From Orrella dioscoreae (GTDB taxonomy: Bacteria > Pseudomonadota > Gammaproteobacteria > Burkholderiales > Burkholderiaceae_B), in NCBI RefSeq assembly GCF_900089455.2, contig NZ_LT907988.1:372001-436000 (forward strand): a stretch of 64,000 bases of DNA. Direction: 5' to 3'. The position numbers and the translations under genes are program-made. Numbering within the stretch: the stretch's first letter is position 1; every line of letters starts with the position of its first letter. The notes under the pieces are model-generated. The model searched no databases. It was not told where the DNA came from and saw only the letters and a list, made by a program, of their open reading frames with translations. Below are positions 47,978-56,295 of the stretch, piece after piece.

Positions 47978-48952
47978 TCAGGCCGCGGGGGCCTGCGTGC
48001 GCACATAGTCGGCCACCAGTTCGGCGCCGGTGCCGGGCGGGGCAAAGCCCAGCGCCTGGGCGCGGCTGGTGTCGATGCGCGCGGGCCAGGTGTCGACGAT
48101 GGCCTTGATGCGCGTGTCGGGCTGCCAGTCGATGCGGTCGGCCACGGCATCGCCCGCCAGCTCGCGCAGCGTGTCCACCATTTCGCCCGCCGTGACCGTC
48201 AGGCCGGGCAGGTTGATGCTGCGTGCCTTGCCCAGTTTGCCGCCCGGCAGCAGGAACGCGTGCACCAGCGCTTCCACCGCGCGGTCGGTGGCCGCCAGCC
48301 ACAAGGGCGTGCCGGGGTCCACGGGACAGATGGCGCGCTCGCCCGCCATGGGCTCGCGGATGATGCCGCTGGCGAAGCTGGATGCCGCGCCATTGGGCAG
48401 GCCGGGGCGCACCGACACGGTGGGAATGCGCACGCTGCGGCCGTCGATGTAGCCCTTGCGCGTGTAGTCGGCCACCAGCAGTTCGCCGATGAGTTTCTGG
48501 ATGCCGTAGGAGGACTGCGGGTCGGGGCGGGTGTCGTCGTCGACCACCTCCGGCAGGTCGCCGCCGTACACGGCCAGCGAGCTGGAGAACAGGAAGGGAA
48601 TGGGACGGCCCAGGCCGCGCGCCGCCTCCAGCAGCGTGCGGGTGCCGTCCAGGTTCACGCGCATGCCCAGGTCGAAGTCGGCTTCGGCCGTGCCGCTGAC
48701 CACGCCGGCCAGGTGGGCGATGCCAACGAGGTCGGGCGTCATCAGGTCACGCAATTGCGCGGCATCGGCGATGTCGGCCTGGATGTCGCGCACCCGCGTG
48801 TCCTGCAGGGCGCCTGGACCCTGGTCCAGCGCCAGGATCTCGGTGACGGGCCCGGCGCCGCCACGCCCATCCGGGATGTCCCGGCGCGCCAGCAAGGCCT
48901 CGATGAAACGCTGTCCAAGAAAACCGCTGCTGCCGGTCACGAGCACTTTCAT
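47978..48952 (-). CDS. denD: D-erythronate dehydrogenase (NAD-dependent epimerase family)
   Basis: 324 residues, extended short-chain dehydrogenase fold. The nucleotide-binding TGSSGFLGQ is at residues 6-14, FLFSSSLAVYGGDLPE carries the catalytic Ser, and YGIQK carries the Tyr-x3-Lys pair. The C-terminal substrate domain ends LVADYVRTQ. In Cupriavidus-type pathways DenD oxidises D-erythronate to 2-oxo-tetronate, which OtnI, OtnK and OtnC then take to dihydroxyacetone phosphate; all are found next to it here. Its start overlaps the GntR stop (ATGA), so the two are translationally coupled. Confidence 0.88.
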   Translation of the reverse strand: MKVLVTGSSGFLGQRFIEALLARRDIPDGRGGAGPVTEILALDQGPGALQDTRVRDIQADIADAAQLRDLMTPDLVGIAHLAGVVSGTAEADFDLGMRVNLDGTRTLLEAARGLGRPIPFLFSSSLAVYGGDLPEVVDDDTRPDPQSSYGIQKLIGELLVADYTRKGYIDGRSVRIPTVSVRPGLPNGAASSFASGIIREPMAGERAICPVDPGTPLWLAATDRAVEALVHAFLLPGGKLGKARSINLPGLTVTAGEMVDTLRELAGDAVADRIDWQPDTRIKAIVDTWPARIDTSRAQALGFAPPGTGAELVADYVRTQAPAA

Positions 48953-49752
48953 GGGTGGGTCTCCTGTTTCCTTCTGCTTGGGGTGGGGCGCGCAGGGGAA
49001 CGGGGCGCGTCGCCCGCCGCTGCGCTGGCGTGTTCCTGCATGGCCGCGCGGATACGCGTGTCGGTGTTGCGCATATGGGTGCTGGCCGCGCGCCGTGCCG
49101 CGACGGCGTCGCCATCCTGGATGGACTGCGCAAGCGCGGTGTGCTCGGCGATGACCTTCTGCGCCTTGCGCGGGTATTGCGCCTCGTGGCCCCGCGTCAG
49201 GTGCATGGTGTCCGTCAGCAGGTGGCCCAGGAAGCGCAGCATGGAGGGGAAAAGCGGGTTGCCGCTGGCCTGTGCGATGGCCATGTGGAAGGCGATGTCT
49301 TCCTTCACGCCGTCGCGGCCCTGGCGGGTGGCCTGGGCGATGGCTTCCAGCGCGCGCCAGATGGCGGCGGCCTCGGCGCGGCTGCGGCGTTGCGCGGCCA
49401 GCGCGGCCATCTCGGCCTCGACGCTGCGGCGCAGCTCCAGCACATAGATGGCGTGGTCCGCCGAACCGCGCATGTCCAGGTCGATGCGGAAGGGCACGTT
49501 GGGATTGGCCCCCAGCACGACCGTGCCGCTGCCCTGGCGCGTGCCGACCAGGCCGTCGACGCGCAGCCGCGAGATGGCTTCTCGCACGACGGTGCGGCTC
49601 ACTCCGTGGCGTTGCGTCAGCACGGCCTCGGTGGGCAGGTTGGAGTGCACGGGGTACTGGCCATCGTGGATGGCTTGCCGCAATGCGGCGGTGACCTGGT
49701 CGGCCAGGGTGCCTTGGTCGGACGGAGCAGGGCGCGCGGTGTCCAGGCTCAT
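48949..49752 (-). CDS. GntR/FadR-subfamily regulator of the erythronate genes
   Basis: 267 residues from ATG 49752. The winged helix covers about residues 14-80 (LADQVTAALRQAIHDGQYPV, LPTEAVLTQRHGVSRTVVREAISRLRVDGLV). The FCD domain covers about 95-235 (YVLELRRSVEAEMAALAAQR, DIAFHMAIAQASGNPLFP). A basic, proline-rich tail follows. It is the first gene of the minus-strand unit with denD, otnK and otnI and is divergent from the dehydrogenase-TRAP operon. Tandem sites fitting TNGTNNNACNA lie in the shared promoter region, so it probably controls both units. Confidence 0.92.
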   Translation of the reverse strand: MSLDTARPAPSDQGTLADQVTAALRQAIHDGQYPVHSNLPTEAVLTQRHGVSRTVVREAISRLRVDGLVGTRQGSGTVVLGANPNVPFRIDLDMRGSADHAIYVLELRRSVEAEMAALAAQRRSRAEAAAIWRALEAIAQATRQGRDGVKEDIAFHMAIAQASGNPLFPSMLRFLGHLLTDTMHLTRGHEAQYPRKAQKVIAEHTALAQSIQDGDAVAARRAASTHMRNTDTRIRAAMQEHASAAAGDAPRSPARPTPSRRKQETHP

Positions 49753-49854
49753 GCGTTTTCCTTGGTAGCGGTGCGGCGCGCGCCTGCCGGCACGGCGGGA
49801 CCCTAGGGTTATTCCGGTTACGTGCGGCCGGGCGCGTCTGGCACCATGCGCAAA

Positions 49855-49878
49855 TTGTATGACGAATTTGTATAACAA
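49855..49878. promoter_or_regulatory. Tandem GntR operators between gntR and the dehydrogenase operon
   Basis: TTGTATGACGA (49855-49865) and TTGTATAACAA (49868-49878) both fit the FadR-subfamily pattern TNGTNNNACNA and are 13 bases apart. The second is a perfect inverted repeat (TTGT-ATA-ACAA). They lie 35 bases before the dehydrogenase start. Confidence 0.7.
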
Positions 49879-49912
49879 GTCACGGTGCACACGCCGGACG
49901 CGAGGAGACGAA

Positions 49913-50983
49913 GTGGGTACGAAGCACAGGATCGCCGTGATCGCCGGCGACGGCATCGGCACGGAAGTCATGCCGGAAGGACTGCGCGCGCTGGATGCCG
50001 TGGCCACGCGTTTCGGCATCGGTTTCCAGTTCGACGAATTCGACTGGAATTCGCAGCGCTACGCCCGCGAAGGCGCGATGGTGCCGCCCGACTGGGAAGA
50101 CCAGATCGGCAGGCACGAGGCCATTTTCTTCGGCGCGATGGGCTGGCCCGAAATCGTGCCGGACCATATTGCGCTGTGGGGCTCGCTGCTCATGTTCCGC
50201 CGCCGCTTCGACCAGTACATCAACCTGCGTCCCGTGAAGCTGATGCCCGGCGTGCGTTCGCCGCTGGCGGACCGCAAGCCTGGCGACATCGATTTCCTGA
50301 TCGTGCGCGAGAACACCGAAGGGGAGTATTCCAACAGCGGCGGCAGGCTCTTCGAAGGCACCGACCGCGAGGTGGTCATCCAGGAAAGCGTCTTCACCCG
50401 GCACGGTGCGCACCGCGTCCTGAAGTACGCCTTCGAGCTGGCGCAGAAACGCGGCAAGCACCTGACGGCGGCCACCAAGTCCAACGGCATCTCCATCTCC
50501 ATGCCCTGGTGGGACGAGCGCGTGGCCGATATCGCCACGCAGTATCCGGACGTGCGCTGGGACAAGTACCACATCGACATCCTGACGGCGCACTTCGTGC
50601 AGCACCCCGACTGGTTCGACGTGGTGGTGGCGTCCAACCTGTTCGGCGACATCCTGTCGGACCTGGGGCCCGCGTGCACGGGCACCATCGGCATCGCGCC
50701 GTCGGCCAACCTGAATCCCGAGCGAGCCTTTCCGTCCCTGTTCGAGCCGGTGCACGGCTCGGCGCCGGACATCGCGGGCAAGGGCATCGCCAACCCCATC
50801 GGCCAGATCTGGAGCGCCTCGCTCATGCTGGACTTCCTGGGGCACGCCGAGGCGGCGAAGACGGTGTTGTCCGCCATCGAGACCGTGCTGGCCGACGGAC
50901 CGCGCACGCGTGACCTGGGCGGCAAGGCCAGCACGGTCGAGGTCGGCCGCGCGGTGGCGGCGGTCATCGCCTCGGGCGCCTGA
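49913..50983 (+). CDS. Tartrate dehydrogenase family enzyme (isocitrate/isopropylmalate dehydrogenase superfamily)
   Basis: 356 residues from GTG 49913, with GAGGAG six bases upstream. Beta-decarboxylating dehydrogenase fold: IAVIAGDGIGTEVMPEGL, then ALWGSLLMFRRRFDQYINLRP with the substrate arginines, RENTEGEYSN, KSNG, and the metal aspartates in NLFGDILSDL. FEPVHGSAPDIAGKGIANP completes the NAD site. Sequence style is that of the TtuC/DmlA group that oxidises tartrate, D-malate or similar hydroxy-acids. In this context a four-carbon sugar acid such as threonate is also possible. It is the first gene of a six-gene operon ending in a TRAP transporter. Confidence 0.9.
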   Translation: MGTKHRIAVIAGDGIGTEVMPEGLRALDAVATRFGIGFQFDEFDWNSQRYAREGAMVPPDWEDQIGRHEAIFFGAMGWPEIVPDHIALWGSLLMFRRRFDQYINLRPVKLMPGVRSPLADRKPGDIDFLIVRENTEGEYSNSGGRLFEGTDREVVIQESVFTRHGAHRVLKYAFELAQKRGKHLTAATKSNGISISMPWWDERVADIATQYPDVRWDKYHIDILTAHFVQHPDWFDVVVASNLFGDILSDLGPACTGTIGIAPSANLNPERAFPSLFEPVHGSAPDIAGKGIANPIGQIWSASLMLDFLGHAEAAKTVLSAIETVLADGPRTRDLGGKASTVEVGRAVAAVIASGA

Positions 50984-51032
50984 ATCCCCCGGCGGCCACG
51001 GGCCGCCACCCACGCATCGCAACGGAGCGGAC

Positions 51033-52469
51033 ATGGAAGGCATGGTGTACATCGGCGGCAAGTGGCAGCATCCCCAGTCGGGCAAGACGATCCCGGTGAT
51101 CGACCCCGGCACGGGCGAGGAGATCGGCGTGATCGCCGACGGGCAGGCGGGCGATATCGACCTGGCCGTGCAGGCCGCGCGCGCCGCGCTGGCCGGCCCC
51201 TGGGGGGCTGCGACCGCGACCGAGCGGGGCAGGATCCTGTCGCGGCTGGCCGAGCTCATCACCGACCATGCCGACGAACTGTCGGGGCTGGAGTCGCGCG
51301 ACTGCGGCAAGGTCATGACGACCGCGCGCAACGACATCAAGCTGCTGGCGCGCTATTTCGAGTTCTATGGCGGCGCCGCCGACAAGATCCATGGCGACGT
51401 CATCCCCTACCAGCGCGGCTATGGCGTGAACCTGGTGCGCCAGCCCTTCGGCGTGGTCGGCCACATCATCCCGTGGAACTATCCGGCGCAAATCCTGGGC
51501 CGCTCGGTGGGCGCGGCGCTGGCCATGGGCAATGTCTCGGTCATCAAGCCGGCCGAGGACGCCAGCCTGACGATCCTGCGCGTGGCGGAACTGGCCACGC
51601 AGGCCGGCCTGCCCGATGGCGTCTTCAACGTGGTGCCGGGCTACGGCCAGACCGCCGGCGCGGCGCTCATCTCGCACCCGCGCGTGAACTTCGTGTCGTT
51701 CACGGGCTCGCCCCAGGTGGGCACGCTGGTGCAGCAGGAAACCGCGCGCAACCATGTGAAGTGCGTGCTGGAGCTGGGCGGCAAGTCGCCGCAGGTCGTG
51801 TTCGCCGACGCGGACCTGGACCGCGCGATTCCCGCCATCGTCAACGGCATCATCCAGAACGCCGGCCAGACCTGCTCGGCGGGGTCGCGGCTGCTGGTGC
51901 AGCGGGACATCTATGCCGACGTGGTGGCCCGCGTGGCCGGGCGCTTCCGCGCGCTGCGCACCGGCGTGCAGGCCGACGACCTGGATTGCGGCCCGCTCAT
52001 CAATGCGTGCCAGCTGGGCCGTGTGCGCCGCTTCATCGAGAACGCGCAGGGCGCGGGCGCGCGCATCGCCGCGCAGGGCGAGCTGGACAAGGGCCTGCCC
52101 GAGGGCGGCTTCTATGTCGCGCCGACCTTCTTCGCGGACGTACCGCGGGACCACATGCTGGCCAGGGAAGAAGTGTTCGGTCCGGTGCTGGCCGCGCTGC
52201 CCTTCGAGGACGAGGCCGACGCCATCGCGCTGGCCAATGGCACCGACTATGGCCTGGTGGCAGGCGTCTGGACCGAGAACGGCGGCCGCCAGCAGCGCGT
52301 GGCGCACGGCATCGACAGCGGCCAGGTCTACATCAATTGCTATGGCGCCGGCGGCGGGGTGGAACTGCCCTTCGGTGGATTCGGCAAGAGCGGCCACGGG
52401 CGCGAGAAGGGCCTGCTGGCATTGGAAGAAATGAGCATCACCAAGACCATCGTTCACCACTACGCGTGA
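51033..52469 (+). CDS. NAD(P)-dependent aldehyde dehydrogenase
   Basis: 478 residues. Conserved features run in order: the cofactor-binding IIPWNYP and KPAEDASLT, FTGSPQVG, the general base Glu247 in LELGGKSP, the nucleophile Cys281 in GQTCSAGSR, EEVFGPVL and PFGGFGKSGHGREKG. ATG 51033 has GGAG six bases upstream and follows the dehydrogenase stop by 49 bases. The substrate is probably a hydroxylated aldehyde related to the four-carbon acids handled here, but the sequence does not fix it. Confidence 0.92.
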   Translation: MEGMVYIGGKWQHPQSGKTIPVIDPGTGEEIGVIADGQAGDIDLAVQAARAALAGPWGAATATERGRILSRLAELITDHADELSGLESRDCGKVMTTARNDIKLLARYFEFYGGAADKIHGDVIPYQRGYGVNLVRQPFGVVGHIIPWNYPAQILGRSVGAALAMGNVSVIKPAEDASLTILRVAELATQAGLPDGVFNVVPGYGQTAGAALISHPRVNFVSFTGSPQVGTLVQQETARNHVKCVLELGGKSPQVVFADADLDRAIPAIVNGIIQNAGQTCSAGSRLLVQRDIYADVVARVAGRFRALRTGVQADDLDCGPLINACQLGRVRRFIENAQGAGARIAAQGELDKGLPEGGFYVAPTFFADVPRDHMLAREEVFGPVLAALPFEDEADAIALANGTDYGLVAGVWTENGGRQQRVAHGIDSGQVYINCYGAGGGVELPFGGFGKSGHGREKGLLALEEMSITKTIVHHYA

Positions 52470-52554
52470 GCGCGCCGGGCCGCCCCAAGCGGGCACACCT
52501 GAGTGCGCAGCACGAAGATAGTCCATTGAGACATCACCAGACAGGAGAAGAGGC

Positions 52555-53310
52555 ATGGCAGCACTGAAGGGAAAAATCGCGATCGTGACCGGCGCGGGCG
52601 GCGGTTTCGGCGAAGGCATCGCACGGGCCTATGTGCGCGAAGGCGCCAAGGTGGTGCTGGCCGACATCAAGCCCGAGACCGTGGAGAAGCTGGCGCGCGA
52701 ACTGGGCGCCGACACCAACTTCGTCGGCTGCGACGTGAGCAAGGGCGCCGACGTCGAGAAAATGATCCAGCACACCCTCGATACCTTCGGCGTGCCCGAC
52801 ATCCTGGTGAACAACGCGGGCACCACCCACCGCAGCCAACCCATGCTGGACGTGGACGAGGCCACCTTCGACCTGGTCTATGCGGTGAACGTGAAGTCCA
52901 TCTATCTGACCGCCAAGTCGCTGATCCCGCACCTGCGCAAGCGCGGCAAGGGCGGCTGCATCATCAACGTCAGCTCGACCGCGGGCGTGAAGCCGCGCCC
53001 CGGCCTCACCTGGTACAACGGCACCAAGGGCGCGGTGAACACGCTGACCCGCTCGATGGCCATCGAACTGGGACCGGAGGCCATCCGCGTCAACGCCATC
53101 CTGCCCGTCATGGGCGCCACCGGCCTCATCGAGCATTTCATGGGCATGAGCGACACGCCCGAGAACCGCGCCAAGATCACCGCCAACATCCCGCTGGGCA
53201 GGCTGTCCACGCCCGAGGACATCGCGGGCGCGGCGGTCTACCTGGCATCGGACGCTGCCAGCCTGCTCACCGGCGTGGAACTGCCGGTGGATGGAGGACG
53301 CACCGCCTAG
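52555..53310 (+). CDS. Short-chain dehydrogenase/reductase (classical SDR)
   Basis: 251 residues, the classical length. The NAD-binding TGAGGGFGEG lies at about residues 13-22 and NNAG near 86. The catalytic Ser is in NVSSTAG, and Tyr and Lys in WYNGTKGA. The C-terminal GVELPVDGGRTA is typical. An acidic residue after the second strand (LADIK) favours NAD over NADP. It oxidises or reduces a hydroxyl or keto group of an unknown member of this catabolic route. AGGAGA precedes the start. Confidence 0.92.
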   Translation: MAALKGKIAIVTGAGGGFGEGIARAYVREGAKVVLADIKPETVEKLARELGADTNFVGCDVSKGADVEKMIQHTLDTFGVPDILVNNAGTTHRSQPMLDVDEATFDLVYAVNVKSIYLTAKSLIPHLRKRGKGGCIINVSSTAGVKPRPGLTWYNGTKGAVNTLTRSMAIELGPEAIRVNAILPVMGATGLIEHFMGMSDTPENRAKITANIPLGRLSTPEDIAGAAVYLASDAASLLTGVELPVDGGRTA

Positions 53311-53372
53311 CAACACCCCAGCAGCACCTCGCGCGCGCGGCTCAGGCGCCATGACAACAACGGAGACGAATC

Positions 53373-54356
53373 ATGCATAAGAAACCCGCAGGACTCTGGC
53401 TGGTGGCTTTGTCGGCGCTGTTTGCCGCCCAGGTCTCGGCCCAGGACAAGCCCAAGCAGATGCGCATGAGCACCACCGTGGCGGAGAACTCCCACTACGG
53501 CGACCTGGTGCATAAATTCGCCGATGAGGTGAAGCGCCTGACCAACGGCCGCTACCAGATCCAGGGCTTCCACGCGGGCGCCCTGGGCGGCGAACGCGAG
53601 GCCATCGAGGCCGTGCAGCTGGGCACGCAGGAGCTCACGCTGTCGTCCACCGGACCGGTGCCCAACTTCGTGCCCGAGGCGCGCATCCTGGACGTGCCCT
53701 TCCTGTTCCGCGATTACGACCACGCGCGCAAGGTGCTGGACGGCCCCATCGGCCAGAAGATGCTGTCGCAGTTCGAGCCCAAGGGCATGAAGGCGCTGGG
53801 CTGGTGTGACAACGGCTTCCGTCACATGACCAACAGCCGTCGCGCGGTGAATGCGCCGGCCGACCTGAAGGGCCTGAAGATGCGCACCATGGAGAATCCG
53901 GTGCACATCCAGGCCTACAAGGCCTTCGGCATCATTCCCACGCCCATGTCCTTCACCGAGGTCTTCACGGCCTTGCAGCAGGGCACGGTGGACGGGCAGG
54001 AAAACCCGCTGTCCATCATCCAGTCCAACAAGCTCGACCAGGTGCAGAAATACATGAGCCTGACCGGCCACGTGTTTTCGCCCTGCGTGGTGCTGATGAG
54101 CATGGACGCGTGGAAGGGCCTGTCGGCGGAAGACCAGAATGCCTTCCAGGAGGCGGCCAAGGCCGGCATCGCCGCCAACCGCGCGCGCGTGGACAAGGAC
54201 GAAAGGGAGGCCGTCGCCGCCTTGCAGAAGAACGGCATGCAGATCGTCACTGACGTGGACAAGACGGCCTACCAGGCTGCGCTGGCGGACGTCTACAAGC
54301 AGTTCGCCAAGCAGTTCGGCCAGGACAAGCTGGACGAGATCCGCAACGTCCAGTAA
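53373..54356 (+). CDS. dctP: TRAP transporter periplasmic receptor DctP
   Basis: 327 residues. The signal peptide ends VSA-QD. The mature chain has the DctP-family order: MRMSTTVAENSHYGDLVHKFADEV split over residues about 30-53, FHAGALGGEREAIEAVQLGTQ, then the carboxylate-binding region LKGLKMRTMENPVHIQAY with the conserved Arg, and FTEVFTALQQGTVDGQENP. It delivers organic acids to the DctQM membrane pair encoded next. With the oxidising enzymes upstream, the ligand is probably a four-carbon sugar acid or tartrate-like acid. Confidence 0.93.
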   Translation: MHKKPAGLWLVALSALFAAQVSAQDKPKQMRMSTTVAENSHYGDLVHKFADEVKRLTNGRYQIQGFHAGALGGEREAIEAVQLGTQELTLSSTGPVPNFVPEARILDVPFLFRDYDHARKVLDGPIGQKMLSQFEPKGMKALGWCDNGFRHMTNSRRAVNAPADLKGLKMRTMENPVHIQAYKAFGIIPTPMSFTEVFTALQQGTVDGQENPLSIIQSNKLDQVQKYMSLTGHVFSPCVVLMSMDAWKGLSAEDQNAFQEAAKAGIAANRARVDKDEREAVAALQKNGMQIVTDVDKTAYQAALADVYKQFAKQFGQDKLDEIRNVQ

Positions 54357-54447
54357 GTCCTCCGGCCGTGCCTGGACTGGGCGCGGCCGGCCTCATGCTC
54401 CGGACGGCGGGTGCCGGCCGGGGCCGCCTCCTTGCAAGGTGTCGACC

Positions 54448-54942
54448 ATGAAACGGCAATTCCTGGCAGTGGAAAACGTCGTCACGCAGACGGCGTTGGT
54501 GCTGGCCTGCCTGATGCTGGCCCTGGCCGCGGGCCTGGGCTTCTACCAGGTGATCGCCCGCTTCGTGCTGGAGCAGACCACCGAGTGGACCGAAGTGCTC
54601 ATCCGCTTCTCGCTCATCTGGATGGTCTTCCTGGGCATCCCGAAGGCCTATCGCGTGGGCGCCATGATCAGCGTGGACGTGCTGCGCCGCTGGACGCCGC
54701 GCGGGGTGGGGCGCGGCCTGGATGCCGTGGTGGCGCTGGCTGGCATCGCGCTGTCGCTGGTGTTCATCGTGGTGGGCTGGGACTACGCCCGTCGAGGCAG
54801 CGTGCAGACCATCGCCGGGCTGGAAAGCATCTCCATGTTCTGGGCCTACCTGGCCGTGCCCGTGGGCGGCGTCGTGTCGCTGTTCGGCATCGTCGGCCAG
54901 TGGCTGGACCCCATCAATCGCGAGCTCGAAAACGCGCAATAG
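54448..54942 (+). CDS. dctQ: TRAP transporter small membrane subunit DctQ
   Basis: 164 residues with four predicted membrane helices. The family motif EQTTEWTEVLIRFSLIWMVFLG is split over about residues 33-54; a second characteristic stretch is VGAMISVDVLRRW. AAGG precedes ATG 54448. It stabilises and couples the receptor to DctM, whose gene follows 36 bases later. Confidence 0.92.
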   Translation: MKRQFLAVENVVTQTALVLACLMLALAAGLGFYQVIARFVLEQTTEWTEVLIRFSLIWMVFLGIPKAYRVGAMISVDVLRRWTPRGVGRGLDAVVALAGIALSLVFIVVGWDYARRGSVQTIAGLESISMFWAYLAVPVGGVVSLFGIVGQWLDPINRELENAQ

Positions 54943-54978
54943 CGCCGCGGCAAGGCCACGGCCTGGAGGAGGCAGGAC

Positions 54979-56253
54979 ATGTCTACAGCGATGCTGATCA
55001 GCATGGTGCTGTGTTTCGCGCTGACGATTCCGGTGGCGGTGTCCATCGGGCTGTCGGCGATCCTCGGCATCCACGTCGTGGACGCCAACATGCTGTTGTC
55101 CGTGAAGGAAATCTTCGGCGCGATCAACAAGTTTCCCCTGGCGGCCATTCCCTTCTTCATCCTGGCGGGCAATCTCATGGAGACGGGCGGCATCTCGCGT
55201 CGTCTCGTGGAGTTCGCCAAGTCCATCGTGGGCGGCGTGCAGGGCGGCCTGCCGATGACCTGTGTATTGACCTGCATGATCTTCGCGGCGGTGTCGGGCT
55301 CGTCGGTGGCCACCACTTTCGCGGTGGGCGCCATCCTGATTCCCGCGCTGATCAAGCATGGCTATCCCACGCCGTACGCGGCCTCGCTGCAGGCGACCAG
55401 CGCCGAGCTGGGCGTGATCATGCCGCCGTCCATTCCCATGATCCTTTACGGCGTGTCGGCGGAAGTGTCGATTGGCGAGCTGTTCATCGCAGGCATCGGC
55501 CCGGCCATCTTCGTCTGCCTGGCATTGATGGGCTTCGTGTGGGTGACCTGCAAGATCCGTGGCTGGGGCAAGAACGACGGCGAAGGCCGCCTGTCGCTCT
55601 GGCGCTCGTCACGCCTTGCGTTCTGGGCCTTGATGATGCCCGTCATCATCCTGGGCGGCATCTACGGGGGCATCTTCACGCCCACCGAGGCCTCCGCCGT
55701 GGCGGTGGTCTATGCGCTCTTCGTGGGCACCTGCGTCTACCGCGAGATCGGCCTGAAGGACCTGTTTCCCGTCCTGAAGAAGTCGGCGGTCTCGTCGGCG
55801 GTGATCATGTTCATCATTGCCAACGCCGGGCTCTTTGCCTTCCTGATCACCCGCGCGGGCGTGCCGAACGACATCGGCAACTACCTGAAGGAAACGCTGA
55901 CCTCGCCGATATGGTTCCTGCTGGGCGTGAACGTGGCGTTGTTCCTGATCGGCATGTTCATCGAGACCTCGGCGGCCATCATCGTGCTGGCGCCGATCCT
56001 GGCGCCGGTGGCGATGTTCTTCGGCATCGACCCCGTGCACTTCGGGCTCATCATGGTGGTGAACCTGGCGCTGGGCATGATCACGCCGCCATTCGGGGTG
56101 AACCTGTTCGCGGCCTGCGCGGTGGCGCGAATATCGCTGGACCGGATCATCGGCAGCCTGTTGCCCTTCGTGGCGGTGATCCTGGTGTGCCTGGTCTTCA
56201 TCACGACGATCCCGGCGATCAGCCTGACGTTGCGGGATTTGGTCTATCGGTAA
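54979..56253 (+). CDS. dctM: TRAP transporter large membrane subunit DctM
   Basis: 424 residues with about twelve membrane segments, the standard size for DctM. Typical stretches are FPLAAIPFFILAGNLMETGG, FAAVSGSSVATTFAVGAILIP, AELGVIMPPSIPMILYGVSAE and MITPPFGVNLFAACAVA. It is the sodium-driven transport channel of the TRAP system. GGAGGAG-type sequence precedes the start. It is the last gene of the operon; the hairpin just downstream appears to serve the converging yggS gene. Confidence 0.95.
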   Translation: MSTAMLISMVLCFALTIPVAVSIGLSAILGIHVVDANMLLSVKEIFGAINKFPLAAIPFFILAGNLMETGGISRRLVEFAKSIVGGVQGGLPMTCVLTCMIFAAVSGSSVATTFAVGAILIPALIKHGYPTPYAASLQATSAELGVIMPPSIPMILYGVSAEVSIGELFIAGIGPAIFVCLALMGFVWVTCKIRGWGKNDGEGRLSLWRSSRLAFWALMMPVIILGGIYGGIFTPTEASAVAVVYALFVGTCVYREIGLKDLFPVLKKSAVSSAVIMFIIANAGLFAFLITRAGVPNDIGNYLKETLTSPIWFLLGVNVALFLIGMFIETSAAIIVLAPILAPVAMFFGIDPVHFGLIMVVNLALGMITPPFGVNLFAACAVARISLDRIIGSLLPFVAVILVCLVFITTIPAISLTLRDLVYR

Positions 56254-56287
56254 AAAGGGCCGCCGCGCCGCGTGGGGCGGCGCGGCG
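56252..56287 (-). terminator. Intrinsic terminator of yggS
   Basis: CGCCGCGCCGC and GCGGCGCGGCG form a perfect eleven-pair stem with a five-base loop (56261-56287). On the minus strand it is followed by GGCCCTTTTTACC, giving a T-run. It lies eight bases after the yggS stop and may also stop dctM transcripts poorly in the other direction. Confidence 0.8.
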
Positions 56288-56295
56288 ATGCGATG

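Noticed and set aside
45837-48008. A 723-codon + strand frame across otnI and otnK
   Set aside because: Antisense to two well-supported enzymes; low-complexity composition only.
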